Source: DASPXK01 sp035637315
Lineage (GTDB): Bacteria > Chloroflexota > UBA6077 > JACCZL01
DNA length: 25,895 bases
NCBI GenBank assembly: GCA_035637315.1
Contig: DASPXK010000297.1
Span: 1-25,895 of the forward strand
Reading direction: 5' to 3'
Shown here: one piece after another, positions 1 to 7,782 of the stretch
Layout: every line of letters starts with the position of its first letter
Numbering within the stretch: the first letter of the stretch is position 1
Position numbers and translations under genes: made by a program
Notes under the pieces: model-generated
Seen by the model: only the letters and a program-made list of their open reading frames with translations
Told to the model about the DNA's origin: nothing
The model's database searches: none

Positions 1-353
1 TCGACCCGCGCGATGGCCGGTTTCGGAAACGCTTCGGCCAGCGCGAAGAAGTAGAGCAGGCCGGCCGGGTCAGGAATCCACCAGGAGGTGATCTCGGAAT
101 CAACTGGCCGCGCCCCGTTCCAGATCGGCCGCGCGCGGGCCGCCTCCAGCGCTTCGTCGTGCCCGAACGGGGTCAGGTCCGGGGCGGGCAAGCGGAGCGC
201 CGCGGCCACGACGAGCACGACCAGCAGGGGCAGGACCCGAGCACGCGTCCAGGAGCTGGCGAGCACAGCCCCAGGAGCTGCAGGGGCGATCTGGGCTAGG
301 GGCTTGTCGGGGATCGAGGGCGCCGCGAGCTGCAGGTTTGACTCCCGGGCCAC
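1..353 (-). CDS. Partial membrane glycosyltransferase, GT39/ArnT-like N-terminus
   Basis: The minus strand is open from a GTG at 353 to the window edge (117 codons, no stop), so this is the N-terminal part of a longer gene. A disordered Ala/Pro-rich start of about 35 residues is followed by a hydrophobic helix (VLPLLVVLVVAAALRL). Then comes GHDEALEAARA, which resembles the first extracytoplasmic loop of GT39/dolichyl-phosphate-mannose mannosyltransferases and ArnT-like enzymes, where an acidic pair (DE) after the first helix is catalytic. A W-rich stretch (ITSWWIPDPAG) fits that loop. Such enzymes move a sugar from a polyprenyl-phosphate donor to an acceptor on the outer face of the membrane. 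There is no clear Shine-Dalgarno and no in-frame ATG upstream. The family call rests on one motif and topology. Confidence 0.6.
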   Translation of the reverse strand, partial: MARESNLQLAAPSIPDKPLAQIAPAAPGAVLASSWTRARVLPLLVVLVVAAALRLPAPDLTPFGHDEALEAARARPIWNGARPVDSEITSWWIPDPAGLLYFFALAEAFPKPAIARV

Positions 354-380
354 CGTGATCGGGCGGCCGCCGGCGGCCCG

Positions 381-386
381 ATTATA
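381..386 (-). promoter_or_regulatory. Candidate -10 box (TATAAT) of the GT39-like gene
   Basis: A perfect TATAAT on the minus strand would start transcription near 374, about 20 nt before the GTG at 353. I see no good -35 at 16-18 nt, so the call rests on the hexamer and its position. Confidence 0.35.
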
Positions 387-421
387 GCGGTCTCGGGTGT
401 CTGATCCACGGTCTCTCCTCC

Positions 422-488
422 CTGGTCCCAGTCTGCGGAGGACCAGAGACGAAGACGAGGGACTAGAGACGAGAGACTAGAGACCAGA
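422..488. repeat. Degenerate GACTAGAGAC tandem repeat plus small inverted repeat
   Basis: Two 14-bp units, GACTAGAGACGAGA (461-474) and GACTAGAGACCAGA (475-488), differ at one base. A third weaker copy (GACCAGAGACGA) lies at 441-452. Next to them CTGGTCC (422-428) and GGACCAG (440-446) form a 7-bp inverted repeat with an 11-nt loop. The array spans the 3' end of the hydrolase gene, and its TAG stop (477-479 on the minus strand) lies inside the second unit. The hairpin follows the gene but has no T-run, so it is not a classical terminator. Confidence 0.7.
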
Positions 489-1355
489 AGCCGAGAGCGA
501 AGCGAGGAACTGGACCGCCTCGTCCCGCATCTGGTCCGTTAGCTCGTGGGCAGCGTTCGGGTAGATCGCCAGGCTGGCGCGCGCTCCGAACTGCTGAAGC
601 GCCGCGACGAACCGCTGAGCCCGCTCGACTCGGTTGGTGCCCTCGTACGGGTCCCACTGGCGGGGGACGTCCTCGGCTCGATTGTCGCGTCCCCCGACGG
701 CGATCCAGTAGCCAACCCGCTGCGCGGCGGCTGGGTCAAACGCCTGACCGCAGATCTGGTCCACATCGGCCGTACCGAACGGATAGCGGAGGAGCGAGTC
801 CTGGGCGTTCAAACCGAACGTCTTGCTCGGTAGCGTGTACGAGCCCGCCGACAGGCCAGCGACGCCAAGCGTGCTCTCCGGATAGAGAAACGAGAAACGG
901 TGCGCCTCCTGGCTGCCACGCGAGAAGCCGAAGAATAGGACGCGCGGCAGATAGCTCAATCCGGTCCTGGCCGGCAGCGCATCCAGCAACGCTTTCAAGC
1001 GCGGGTGAAGCTCGCCGTCGCGGCGGACGAGCTCTGGGTCACGGAAGTCCCGGTACGGAAGCGTCGGCGCCAGGACGGCCCAGCCGTACCGCTCGGTCAG
1101 CGGCAGCAGCGAGCGGGCGAACTCGGGCCCGTTGCCACCCATCCCGTGCAGCGCCACCAGGACTCGAAGTGGCTGTCTGTTCGCCGCGTCGCCGGGCAGG
1201 TAGAAGCCGTAATCGGACAGCGGTTCGGCCAAAACGGCCCGCAACCGTGGTTCGATCGCCGCCTGCGCGCGCTGGTCGAAGCGGACATGAATCCAGCCGG
1301 GCGCGACGGCGAGCAGCAGCAGCGATAACAGGAGCGGGATCCAACGCGTCCGCAC
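477..1355 (-). CDS. Secreted alpha/beta hydrolase (esterase/depolymerase-like)
   Basis: A 292-residue protein starting with GTG behind a G-rich Shine-Dalgarno (CGGGGGG). Residues 1-20 form a Sec signal or membrane anchor with basic residues followed by LLLSLLLLAVAPG. The alpha/beta-hydrolase signs are an oxyanion loop HGMGGNG (70-76), a nucleophile elbow GFSRGS with Ser145, a likely acid at Asp224 (GGRDNRAED) and a likely catalytic His270 (NAAHELT). This layout matches PHB-depolymerase/carboxylesterase-like secreted hydrolases. The substrate cannot be read from the sequence. The gene stands alone behind its own promoter. The last codons and the stop lie in a tandem repeat. Confidence 0.8.
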   Translation of the reverse strand: MRTRWIPLLLSLLLLAVAPGWIHVRFDQRAQAAIEPRLRAVLAEPLSDYGFYLPGDAANRQPLRVLVALHGMGGNGPEFARSLLPLTERYGWAVLAPTLPYRDFRDPELVRRDGELHPRLKALLDALPARTGLSYLPRVLFFGFSRGSQEAHRFSFLYPESTLGVAGLSAGSYTLPSKTFGLNAQDSLLRYPFGTADVDQICGQAFDPAAAQRVGYWIAVGGRDNRAEDVPRQWDPYEGTNRVERAQRFVAALQQFGARASLAIYPNAAHELTDQMRDEAVQFLASLSASGL

Positions 1356-1384
1356 GGGCCCCCCGAAGCAACGGAGTGGACCCC

Positions 1385-1414
1385 ACTATACGCCAGCCGG
1401 CGACCAATTGTAAA
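1385..1414 (-). promoter_or_regulatory. Sigma70-type promoter of the hydrolase gene
   Basis: On the minus strand TTTACA (1409-1414) is followed after 18 nt by TATAGT (1385-1390). Five of six bases match the -35 consensus and five of six the -10. Transcription would start near 1378, about 23 nt before the GTG at 1355. It sits in one of the few AT-rich patches of the region. Confidence 0.65.
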
Positions 1415-1449
1415 GGTTTCTTAATTATTTAAGATCTCTTCACAATTGG
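1404..1449. promoter_or_regulatory. Inverted repeat CCAATTGT-N30-ACAATTGG overlapping the -35
   Basis: Perfect 8-bp arms at 1404-1411 and 1442-1449 are separated by 30 bp of AT-rich DNA. That DNA contains a second small palindrome, CTTAA-TTAT-TTAAG (1420-1433). The downstream arm overlaps the -35 of the hydrolase promoter. The layout fits two operator half-sites for a repressor or activator that bends the DNA. No regulator is encoded nearby, so the role is inferred. Confidence 0.4.
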
Positions 1450-1538
1450 GCCGTGCGGACTGGGTCCAGGCGTGCTACCCATAGGGGGAACGACGCGGGG
1501 CGTGCTGAAGGGGACGCCGAGGACGGCCCAGCTCTGGG

Positions 1539-2768
1539 CTATCGCGGAACGAGGCCGAAGAGGAAGCGCGTTTTGACCATCGCCCAGAGCGCCAGAACGA
1601 GCCCGAGCTGCCCGAGCGTGTTGTGCAGCTCCCATCCCGGCTGGTCGCTCCCGACGTACGGTGGGACGTTGTACGCGACCAGGATCAAGAATAGGTGCAA
1701 CGCGTACACGTACAGCGATGCCTGGCCAAGCGGGATCAGCAGCCAGCCGACGGTCATCTGCAGCGGCCGCCAGGCGTACGTCGTGGCCGCGAGAGCGAGT
1801 CCGGCCAGCAGGGCGAACAGGGCCAGCCGGCCGACTCCCAAGCTGGGCTTGTCGAACAGGTCGGGCAGGGACGCGACCTGGACCGCGCCCGGCGTCAGCG
1901 CGGCCGCCGAGTTGGTCGTCCATACCCAGCCGACTGCCAGCGCCACGCACCCGGCCGCGGCGCAGCCGAGCCGCAGCCGCGTGCGCTCCCCTAACGGCTG
2001 GCTCGTCAGCCGATGGACCCACTTTTCGATCTCAAGCCGGTGGTAGCCGAGCACCAATGCCGTGACGAACAACACTTGCCAGGCCGCCAGCGGAAACGTC
2101 TCGCTGTTCTGAACCTGCCAGGGGACGACCACATAGCGCGGGAACAGCTGGTGCAGCAGCCAGAGACCCCATGACGCCCCGAGCACCAGTGTGGCGCGGC
2201 CCTCCGCTAGCAGGAAGAACACCAGCGGCGCCGCGCCGACCACGAGTGTGTACAGCGCCAGAATGTCGGTCCCGTGCCAGGTGTAATGAAGCGTCAGCGT
2301 GGCTATGACCAGCTGAGCCCAGCTCTCGACGCCCAACCCACGCTCACGACCGACCCACAGCGCAAGGCTGGTCCACTGAGTCAGGGCGGCGAAGATCAAG
2401 GTCAACGCGACCGTCAGGCCGTACAGCGTCCACGCCCGACCCAGCGCCGCCCGCGCCGCGCCGCGAAGCCCAAGCTTGCGGATCTTCTCGCGGTAGACCA
2501 GCCCCATGACCAGTCCCGAGAGGAAGACGAAGCCCTCCGCGGCCGAGACCGCCGACGTGTTGCCACCGGTGATCGCGTACAGCCATGACGTCCCGCCCAC
2601 GTGGTCCACGACCATCGCGAAGACGCAGAACCCGCGCAGGAAGTCCAGCCGCAGGTCGCGCCCGACCGGCGTTGCGACGTATCGACAAGCCGCGAGCAGC
2701 GAGCGCAATACGCCAGACCAGCAAACGACTGGCCAGTAGAGCGGCGGCTGGATCGTTCGGACGGCCAC
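1539..2768 (-). CDS. OpgC-family polytopic membrane protein (putative acyltransferase)
   Basis: A 409-residue, very hydrophobic protein with about ten predicted membrane helices. The GTG start has a good Shine-Dalgarno (AAAGGG, 5 nt). After about 36 residues it shows RDLRLDFLRG (37-46), VVDHVGG (53-59) and SAAEGFVFLSG (75-85). These are typical of the OpgC_C family, membrane proteins related to the enzyme that succinylates osmoregulated periplasmic glucans. The expected role is O-acyl transfer to an envelope glycan. There is no opgGH-like partner here, so the real acceptor is unknown. It is probably transcribed alone, since more than 180 nt separate it from each neighbour. Confidence 0.8.
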   Translation of the reverse strand: MAVRTIQPPLYWPVVCWSGVLRSLLAACRYVATPVGRDLRLDFLRGFCVFAMVVDHVGGTSWLYAITGGNTSAVSAAEGFVFLSGLVMGLVYREKIRKLGLRGAARAALGRAWTLYGLTVALTLIFAALTQWTSLALWVGRERGLGVESWAQLVIATLTLHYTWHGTDILALYTLVVGAAPLVFFLLAEGRATLVLGASWGLWLLHQLFPRYVVVPWQVQNSETFPLAAWQVLFVTALVLGYHRLEIEKWVHRLTSQPLGERTRLRLGCAAAGCVALAVGWVWTTNSAAALTPGAVQVASLPDLFDKPSLGVGRLALFALLAGLALAATTYAWRPLQMTVGWLLIPLGQASLYVYALHLFLILVAYNVPPYVGSDQPGWELHNTLGQLGLVLALWAMVKTRFLFGLVPR

Positions 2769-2954
2769 GTGGCCCTTTCTCGCGGTTCACTCTCCGCATT
2801 CTCAGGATACAAGGAAACTGTGAAGACACTATCAAGATCCGATTCCAGCATCGTTAAGATATTGCTAAATTTGCGGAGATCGGCGTCGCGATCGCGCGGC
2901 GCGGCCTAGGGTGGATTGGAACCCGTCGCTCCAGTTTTGAGAGCGCCGATTTCC

Positions 2955-3986
2955 TCACGGCCCGCCCAGCGACCGACTGTAGAAGTCCAGGTAATCGTCG
3001 AGGTGATCGACCCAGTAGTCGCCCTCGTGCAGTCCAGGATAGAGGTGGAACTCGTGGTCGATGCCGCGCGCCTCCAGGGCGGCGTGGATCGCGCCCGCGT
3101 TCCAGCGCCACGGGTCCTCGTCGCCGACGTCGATCCAGATCCTGACTTGCGAGGCGCCCGCCACATCCTGCGCCAACCAGAACGGGTTATGGGCTCGAAA
3201 GAACGCCTCGTCACCGTAAATGTCGGGCGGGACGTGCTCGAAGAGCAGCCTGCTCGACGGCGAGTGGGCAGCGGCGATGCTGAAGATCTCTGGAAAACGC
3301 ATCGCCAACTGGAGCGCGCCGTCGCCACCCATCGACAGGCCACCGATGGCCCGCTTCTCGGGCCGCGGCAGTGTTCGGTAGCTGGCGTCGACGCCGGAGA
3401 CGACGTCCTCGATAAGGTAATCCTGCCAGCGGAGGCCCCCGTTCGGGCTGTTTACGTAGTAGCCGGCGTCGCCGTAGGGGAACACGATCAGGATCGGCTG
3501 GATCTCGCCTCGGCCGATCAGCCGATCGGCGGCATCGGGGATGCCGATCTCGAGCCACTCGGTGTTGTCTCCGGCGACGCCGTGCAGCAGGTAGAGGGCC
3601 GGGTAGGGCCGGCTCGAGCTCTGGTAGCCTGGCGGCAAATAGATAAGGTAGCTCATGTGCTGGCCGAGCGCCGGGCTGTAAAAGACCTGCTGCTGGATGA
3701 CGCTCCCGCCCTCGCGGACGTCGGGCGTGGCGACCGCCGGTGGGAGGGTCGGCACAACCTGGGGTATCGGCGTCGCCGTGGGCGGGAGCAGCGATCCCTG
3801 GGCTGCGCGGGGCGCTCCCGATGCAGCTGAAATCGCCGTCGGCGGCGCGTCACGCTGCGGGGCTGCCTGCGGAGTGGCGGCGACGGCTGCTGGGCCCTGG
3901 TCCGCCAGGCCCGGCCCGCTCGAACAGGCAGCCAGAAAGGTCGCCAGGCCAGCCAGGTGGAGTAGCGTGGACGCCGGCGCGCGCAC
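2955..3986 (-). CDS. Lipoprotein esterase (esterase D/antigen 85-like fold)
   Basis: I place the start at GTG 3986, giving 343 residues. This yields a clean lipoprotein signal with lipobox LAAC at Cys21, and the upstream small gene ends 22 nt earlier. An open frame continues further upstream but overlaps that gene. Residues about 22-90 are a Pro/Ala/Thr-rich stalk, and the rest is a PF00756-type esterase. It shows LYLLHG (His135), nucleophile elbow GLSMGGDG (Ser218), an acid in VGDEDPW (Asp289 or Asp291) and His320 in GLHEGDYW. Substrates of this family include acyl esters of sugars and feruloyl or other small esters. The enzyme should act anchored on the outside of the membrane. Confidence 0.8.
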   Translation of the reverse strand: MRAPASTLLHLAGLATFLAACSSGPGLADQGPAAVAATPQAAPQRDAPPTAISAASGAPRAAQGSLLPPTATPIPQVVPTLPPAVATPDVREGGSVIQQQVFYSPALGQHMSYLIYLPPGYQSSSRPYPALYLLHGVAGDNTEWLEIGIPDAADRLIGRGEIQPILIVFPYGDAGYYVNSPNGGLRWQDYLIEDVVSGVDASYRTLPRPEKRAIGGLSMGGDGALQLAMRFPEIFSIAAAHSPSSRLLFEHVPPDIYGDEAFFRAHNPFWLAQDVAGASQVRIWIDVGDEDPWRWNAGAIHAALEARGIDHEFHLYPGLHEGDYWVDHLDDYLDFYSRSLGGP

Positions 3987-4008
3987 GCTGCGCCGATCTG
4001 GCGACCGC

Positions 4009-4164
4009 TCAGCTCGCGGGCACACCAAAGTACTGGCGGACCTTTTGCAGGATCGTCTCCGCGGTCTCGATCGCCAGCGCCTGTTCGGCCTCCTCGAGGT
4101 GCTCGATGAGATCGTCACACAGCTCGCCGATATCGTCTCTCATAGTTGGCCTGCTATCGGCCAT
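4009..4164 (-). CDS. Small acidic helical protein, 51 aa
   Basis: ATG at 4164 sits behind a strong Shine-Dalgarno (GGAGGTGAGCT). The frame runs 51 codons to a TGA at 4009-4011. The product begins MADSRPTMRDDIGELCDD and continues as an amphipathic, Glu-rich segment (EHLEEAEQALAIETAETI) likely to be one long helix. It has one Cys (residue 16) and no signal or membrane segment. I do not recognise the family. It ends 22 nt before the esterase start and probably shares its transcript. The ribosome binding site is the best evidence that it is real. Confidence 0.6.
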   Translation of the reverse strand: MADSRPTMRDDIGELCDDLIEHLEEAEQALAIETAETILQKVRQYFGVPAS

Positions 4165-4219
4165 AGCTCACCTCCGACTTCCCGCAAGGCCGCGGCATGC
4201 CGTGCCCCTACGACTCAGT

Positions 4220-4993
4220 CTAGTGGCCTTCGAATTTCGGTGCCCGGCGTTCCGTCTGCGCGGCAAGGCCTTCGGCGGCGTCGTCAGTTGGAAACAGCCG
4301 CCAGACCGCCTCGCGCTCGAGCGCCAGGCCGGACTCGAGCGTTCCCTGGCCACCCAGCGTGGCGGCGACCTTGATGTTTCCCAGCGCGATCGGCGCGCCG
4401 CTGGCCAGCCCGTTCGCGTACTCCAGGCACTCGTCCATCAGCTGGTCAGCCGCAAACAAGCGGTCGACGATGCCCAGGTCAAGCGCCTCCTGCGGCCCGA
4501 CCGCCTCGCCAGTCAGTATCAGATGAAGCGCCCTGGTGTGGCCGATCAGGCGCGGCAGCCTCTGCGTGCCGCCCGTGCCGGGCAGCAGCCCGAGCTTCGA
4601 TTCTGGCAGCCCGATCCGGTAGTCGCCCTCGGCCGCGAAGCGGAAGTCACACCCCAGCGCGATCTCGAGCCCGCCGCCTAGCGTGTGGCCGCTGATGGCC
4701 GCGATCCAGACCTTAGGCGTCCGCTCGATCTTGGCCACGACCTCATGCGCGTGAAGCACGAACGCCGTCTTGTATGGCAGGCTGCTCTCCTGAAACATCT
4801 TGATGTCCGCGCCGGCGCAAAAGAACCTGGGCAGCTCGCTCACGACGATCGCCACCCGTACTTGCTCGTCGAAACGGATCTCGTCGATCGCGGCGTTCAA
4901 CTCGTCCAGGAACTCGCGGTTATAGCTGTTCGCGGGCGGGCGGTTGAACTTGACCAGCCCAATCGAGCCCCGCTTCTCCACGCCGACAGCCAT
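4220..4993 (-). CDS. Enoyl-CoA hydratase/isomerase (crotonase family)
   Basis: A 257-residue crotonase-fold enzyme. ATG 4993 follows GGAGG by 5 nt, and the open frame upstream is not needed. FCAGADIKMF (59-68) forms one half of the CoA oxyanion hole. HTLGGGLEIALGCDF (103-117) carries Glu110, and IGLPESKLGLLPGTGGTQR (127-145) carries Glu131. These correspond to the two catalytic glutamates of enoyl-CoA hydratase (Glu144/Glu164 in the rat enzyme), so hydratase activity is expected rather than only isomerase. It would hydrate trans-2-enoyl-CoA in fatty-acid or amino-acid degradation. No other beta-oxidation gene is adjacent, so the pathway is open. Confidence 0.88.
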   Translation of the reverse strand: MAVGVEKRGSIGLVKFNRPPANSYNREFLDELNAAIDEIRFDEQVRVAIVVSELPRFFCAGADIKMFQESSLPYKTAFVLHAHEVVAKIERTPKVWIAAISGHTLGGGLEIALGCDFRFAAEGDYRIGLPESKLGLLPGTGGTQRLPRLIGHTRALHLILTGEAVGPQEALDLGIVDRLFAADQLMDECLEYANGLASGAPIALGNIKVAATLGGQGTLESGLALEREAVWRLFPTDDAAEGLAAQTERRAPKFEGH

Positions 4994-5166
4994 GTCGCCT
5001 CCCAGTGACGGAGTCTTCGCACCTCGGACTCTAGCAGCAGCCACCGCCGTCGTCAACGGCCGCATTCCTGTAGAATAGGCGTAGCGACCTTCGAGGCGTG
5101 GCCTCTCCCCGAGCGGGCCAGGCACCACCCGCTCCACCTCCGCCGCAGCGCTGCCCGGGGAACTGA

Positions 5167-5550
5167 ATGGCCGACAAGACGATCTTGATACTCGACGACG
5201 AGCCGGCCATGCTCGTGCTGCTAGAAAAGTCGCTCGCCGGACCCGGCCGCCGAGTCGTGACAGCCGACTCCGGCCCGCAAGCTCTCCAACTGGTGACACG
5301 CGAGCGGCCAGATCTGATCCTGCTCGACGTGTTGATGCCCGAGATGGATGGCCTCGACGTGTGCCGCACGCTGCGGGCGAGTCCGGCGACCTCTGACCTA
5401 CCGATTATCGTCCTATCGGCCAAAGCGTCCCGAGACGACATCGAGGCCGGCCTGCAGGCCGGAGCGGACCTCTACCTGGTCAAACCGTTCGAGCCGAACC
5501 GCCTCCTGGAGACCGTCAACCAGGTCCTGGCTGGCGGCCGGACCAACTGA
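5167..5550 (+). CDS. Single-domain response regulator (CheY-like receiver)
   Basis: 127 residues, only a receiver domain. The acidic pocket is Asp10-Asp11 (ILDDEP), the phospho-acceptor Asp54 lies in LLDVLMPEMDG, the switch Ser84 in VLSAKAS, and Lys106 in LVKPFEP. A Shine-Dalgarno (GGGGA) precedes ATG by 6 nt. With no output domain it must act by protein contact, as a phosphate shuttle or a regulator of a partner. It ends 10 bp from the end of the convergent histidine kinase gene. That placement makes the pair plausible partners but does not put them in one transcript. Confidence 0.9.
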   Translation: MADKTILILDDEPAMLVLLEKSLAGPGRRVVTADSGPQALQLVTRERPDLILLDVLMPEMDGLDVCRTLRASPATSDLPIIVLSAKASRDDIEAGLQAGADLYLVKPFEPNRLLETVNQVLAGGRTN

Positions 5551-5560
5551 GCGACGGTCG

Positions 5561-7507
5561 TCAGCCCCGCGGCCCGGCCGGCAGGCCCGTGGCGCGCCGC
5601 TTCCTAGAGCCGTTGGCCTTCGGGGAGCCGTTAGTCTTCGCGCCGTTCGTCTTGGCGGCGTCGTTGGTCTTGGCGGCGCCGTTGGTCTTCGCGGCGACCG
5701 TCGCCATCGCTGGCAAAGAGAACCAGAAGATGCTGCCGCCACCCGGGCGGCTCTGGACCCCGATCTCGCCACCGTGCAGCTCCACGATCCGCTTGCAGAT
5801 CGCCAGGCCGAGACCGAAGCCGCCGATCTGCTGAACGCGCGCCTGCTCGCCGCGCTGGAACGGCTCGAACAAGGACTCGATCTCCTCGGCCCGGACGCCG
5901 ATCCCGCAGTCCGAGACGGACAGGACCACCCGTCCGTTGTTGGCCTGAGCGTCGACAACGATCTCGGAGCCGTTCGGCGAGAACTTGGTGGCGTTTGAGA
6001 GCAGGTTCGTCATCACCTGGCCGATTCGGACCGGGTCAGCCTGGACCGGTGGCAGGGCGTCCGTGACGTCGATTTGGATCGGGTGAGTCGTGACCGGGAG
6101 CTGGGCGACGGTCTCCACTACGATGTCGAGCAGCCTGACTTGAGTCGGCTCGATCCGAACGCCAATCGCCTCGAGTTCCGAGAAGTGGATGATGTCATCG
6201 ACCACGCGGTTCAAGCGTCGGGCGGCGTCGACCATGTGCTGTCCGATCTCCTCGACCTCCTTGGGCGACGTCGGGCGGTCGCGCAGCAATTGGCTGAAGC
6301 CGAGCAGGTACGTGAGTGGGGTTCGCAGCTCGTGCGAGATGGTCGCCACGAAGGTGGACTTGGCCCGATCCAGCGCCTTGAGCTCACGGTTGGCGAGCTC
6401 CAGTTCGCTGAGCTTCTGCTCGAGCGCCGCGCGCGAAGCGGCCAGCGCACGCTCCATCTCGTCAAACGTCGTGGTCAGGGTCTGGAACTCGTGGCCATCG
6501 GGCATCGAGCCGGGCGAGCTGATCTTGCCGGCCGCGATCGCCCGGGTCCGCCCAACCAGTGCATCGAGCATTCGAGTCAGCCGCTTGGCGAGGACGAAGG
6601 CGAGCAGCACGGTGAGCGCGGCGATGAGGGTCATCAAGACGGCGTAGATCAGCGCCGAGTCACGCACCTGAGCGTAGGCCAGATCGAGCGGGATCCCGAC
6701 GATCACTCGCCACGGCGCCGCGGTCGTGCGGGCGAAGCCCAGCACGCGCTGCACGCCATCCGGGAAGACGATCTCCCCGCCCCCCTCCATCTGGTCGTTT
6801 ACGGTCTGCATCAGCGGCGATCCGCCGATCGACTTGCCGACCGTCTTGTCGGGATTGATGCTGCGGCTGATGATCGTGCCGGAGACGTCGTTGACCGAGA
6901 CGAGGGTCGTGTCGGGCGCGGCGCTCAGGCGTGAGAAGATGCGATGCATCGTGGCCAGGTTGAGGTGCGCACCGACGACGCCGACTGGTTGACCATCATC
7001 GCCCCGGATCGGGGCCAGAAACATGATGGTCGGCCGGCCGTCGATCCGGTTGGGAAAGACCTCACTGACGACGCACTGGCCGGTCGAGATCACATACTGG
7101 AACAGAGGGCTGCCGGCGATGTTGATCCCTTCGGGTGGGATCCCCCACGTGTCGGCGAAAACTGTGCCGTCGGCTCGCCCGGCAAAGAGGCTCTCGTGCT
7201 GTGGAAAGCTGGGCAGCAGACGGCGCAGCAGCTCTGACGCCTCGTCCGAGTTCTGCCGCACCAGGGCCCGGTTCGTGCCCAGCGCCATCAGGCTGGACTG
7301 GCTGGATTCGACGAGCGCATCGACGAGCGAGGCGGCGACGCGCGCCATCTCAAGCGTGGCCACCTGCCGCTCGTGCTGGAGATCCTGGACCCGCTGCCAG
7401 GACAACACCCCGGCGAAGGCCACACACGGCAGGCTAGCTGCCAGGGTTAGCCCGACGATTTTGGCGCGTAGCGAAAGCCGCCCCAGGCGCCCCACAGCAG
7501 CCCTCAT
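5561..7507 (-). CDS. Membrane sensor histidine kinase (dCACHE-HAMP-HisKA-HATPase)
   Basis: 648 residues. Membrane helix 1 (about 16-37) and helix 2 (about 286-308) bracket an extracytoplasmic dCACHE-type sensor (about 40-280). HAMP follows at about 305-360 and a short coiled coil at about 355-385. HisKA has the phospho-acceptor His392 in ATISHELRTPLTY. The ATPase domain has an N box NLLSNATKFS (501-510), DCGIGV (533-538), LFEPFQRG (546-553) and GFGLGLAI (563-570). Residues 605-648 form an unusual basic tail of KTNG repeats. ATG 7507 lies directly after GGAAGG, and GTG 7495 is an alternative start. It likely phosphorylates the neighbouring receiver protein or an unlinked regulator. The ligand is unknown. 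Confidence 0.9.
   Translation of the reverse strand: MRAAVGRLGRLSLRAKIVGLTLAASLPCVAFAGVLSWQRVQDLQHERQVATLEMARVAASLVDALVESSQSSLMALGTNRALVRQNSDEASELLRRLLPSFPQHESLFAGRADGTVFADTWGIPPEGINIAGSPLFQYVISTGQCVVSEVFPNRIDGRPTIMFLAPIRGDDGQPVGVVGAHLNLATMHRIFSRLSAAPDTTLVSVNDVSGTIISRSINPDKTVGKSIGGSPLMQTVNDQMEGGGEIVFPDGVQRVLGFARTTAAPWRVIVGIPLDLAYAQVRDSALIYAVLMTLIAALTVLLAFVLAKRLTRMLDALVGRTRAIAAGKISSPGSMPDGHEFQTLTTTFDEMERALAASRAALEQKLSELELANRELKALDRAKSTFVATISHELRTPLTYLLGFSQLLRDRPTSPKEVEEIGQHMVDAARRLNRVVDDIIHFSELEAIGVRIEPTQVRLLDIVVETVAQLPVTTHPIQIDVTDALPPVQADPVRIGQVMTNLLSNATKFSPNGSEIVVDAQANNGRVVLSVSDCGIGVRAEEIESLFEPFQRGEQARVQQIGGFGLGLAICKRIVELHGGEIGVQSRPGGGSIFWFSLPAMATVAAKTNGAAKTNDAAKTNGAKTNGSPKANGSRKRRATGLPAGPRG
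5609..5695 (-). repeat. In-frame tandem repeat encoding the KTNG tail of the kinase
   Basis: Residues 605-633 read as four or five degenerate copies of (A)AKTNG: AAKTNG, AAKTND, AAKTNG, AKTNG, then SPKANG. At DNA level the units are 15-18 bp. The repeats stay in frame and lie after the last conserved ATPase motif, so they add a flexible polar, basic tail. Confidence 0.75.
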
Positions 7508-7527
7508 CCTTCCGAGCGATCGGCCTC

Positions 7528-7555
7528 AGTGTACACGATAGCAGACTCGTCTCAA
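7528..7555 (-). promoter_or_regulatory. Candidate promoter of the histidine kinase gene
   Basis: On the minus strand TTGAGA (7550-7555) and TACACT (7528-7533) are separated by 16 nt. Transcription would start near 7521, leaving a leader of about 14 nt that just holds the GGAAGG before ATG 7507. Confidence 0.4.
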
Positions 7556-7782
7556 AACTGCGAGCGGTTCACACGCATGGGCAACAAGCGCCGAGTCGGA
7601 CCTCTGTCCCGGTTAACGGGGCCACGGCACTGCAGGTGACTCCGGAGTGACGCGCGAAGCGTAACGCCGGGCCGCGCAATCGGGAATGGCGCCTGGGGAA
7701 TGAAGTATGATGCCTCGGGCAGGGCGGGGCCCTGGTGGCCTCGTCGGGCGCACTCTCTGCAGCTACTCTATGGGAGAGCACG

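Noticed and set aside
422..488. CRISPR-like array
   Set aside because: Units are 14 bp, directly tandem and without unique spacers, and no cas genes are present.
5050..5076. Promoter TCGTCA/TAGAAT for the response regulator
   Set aside because: The spacer is only 15 nt and the -35 is poor. The leader would be about 85 nt. Too weak to list.
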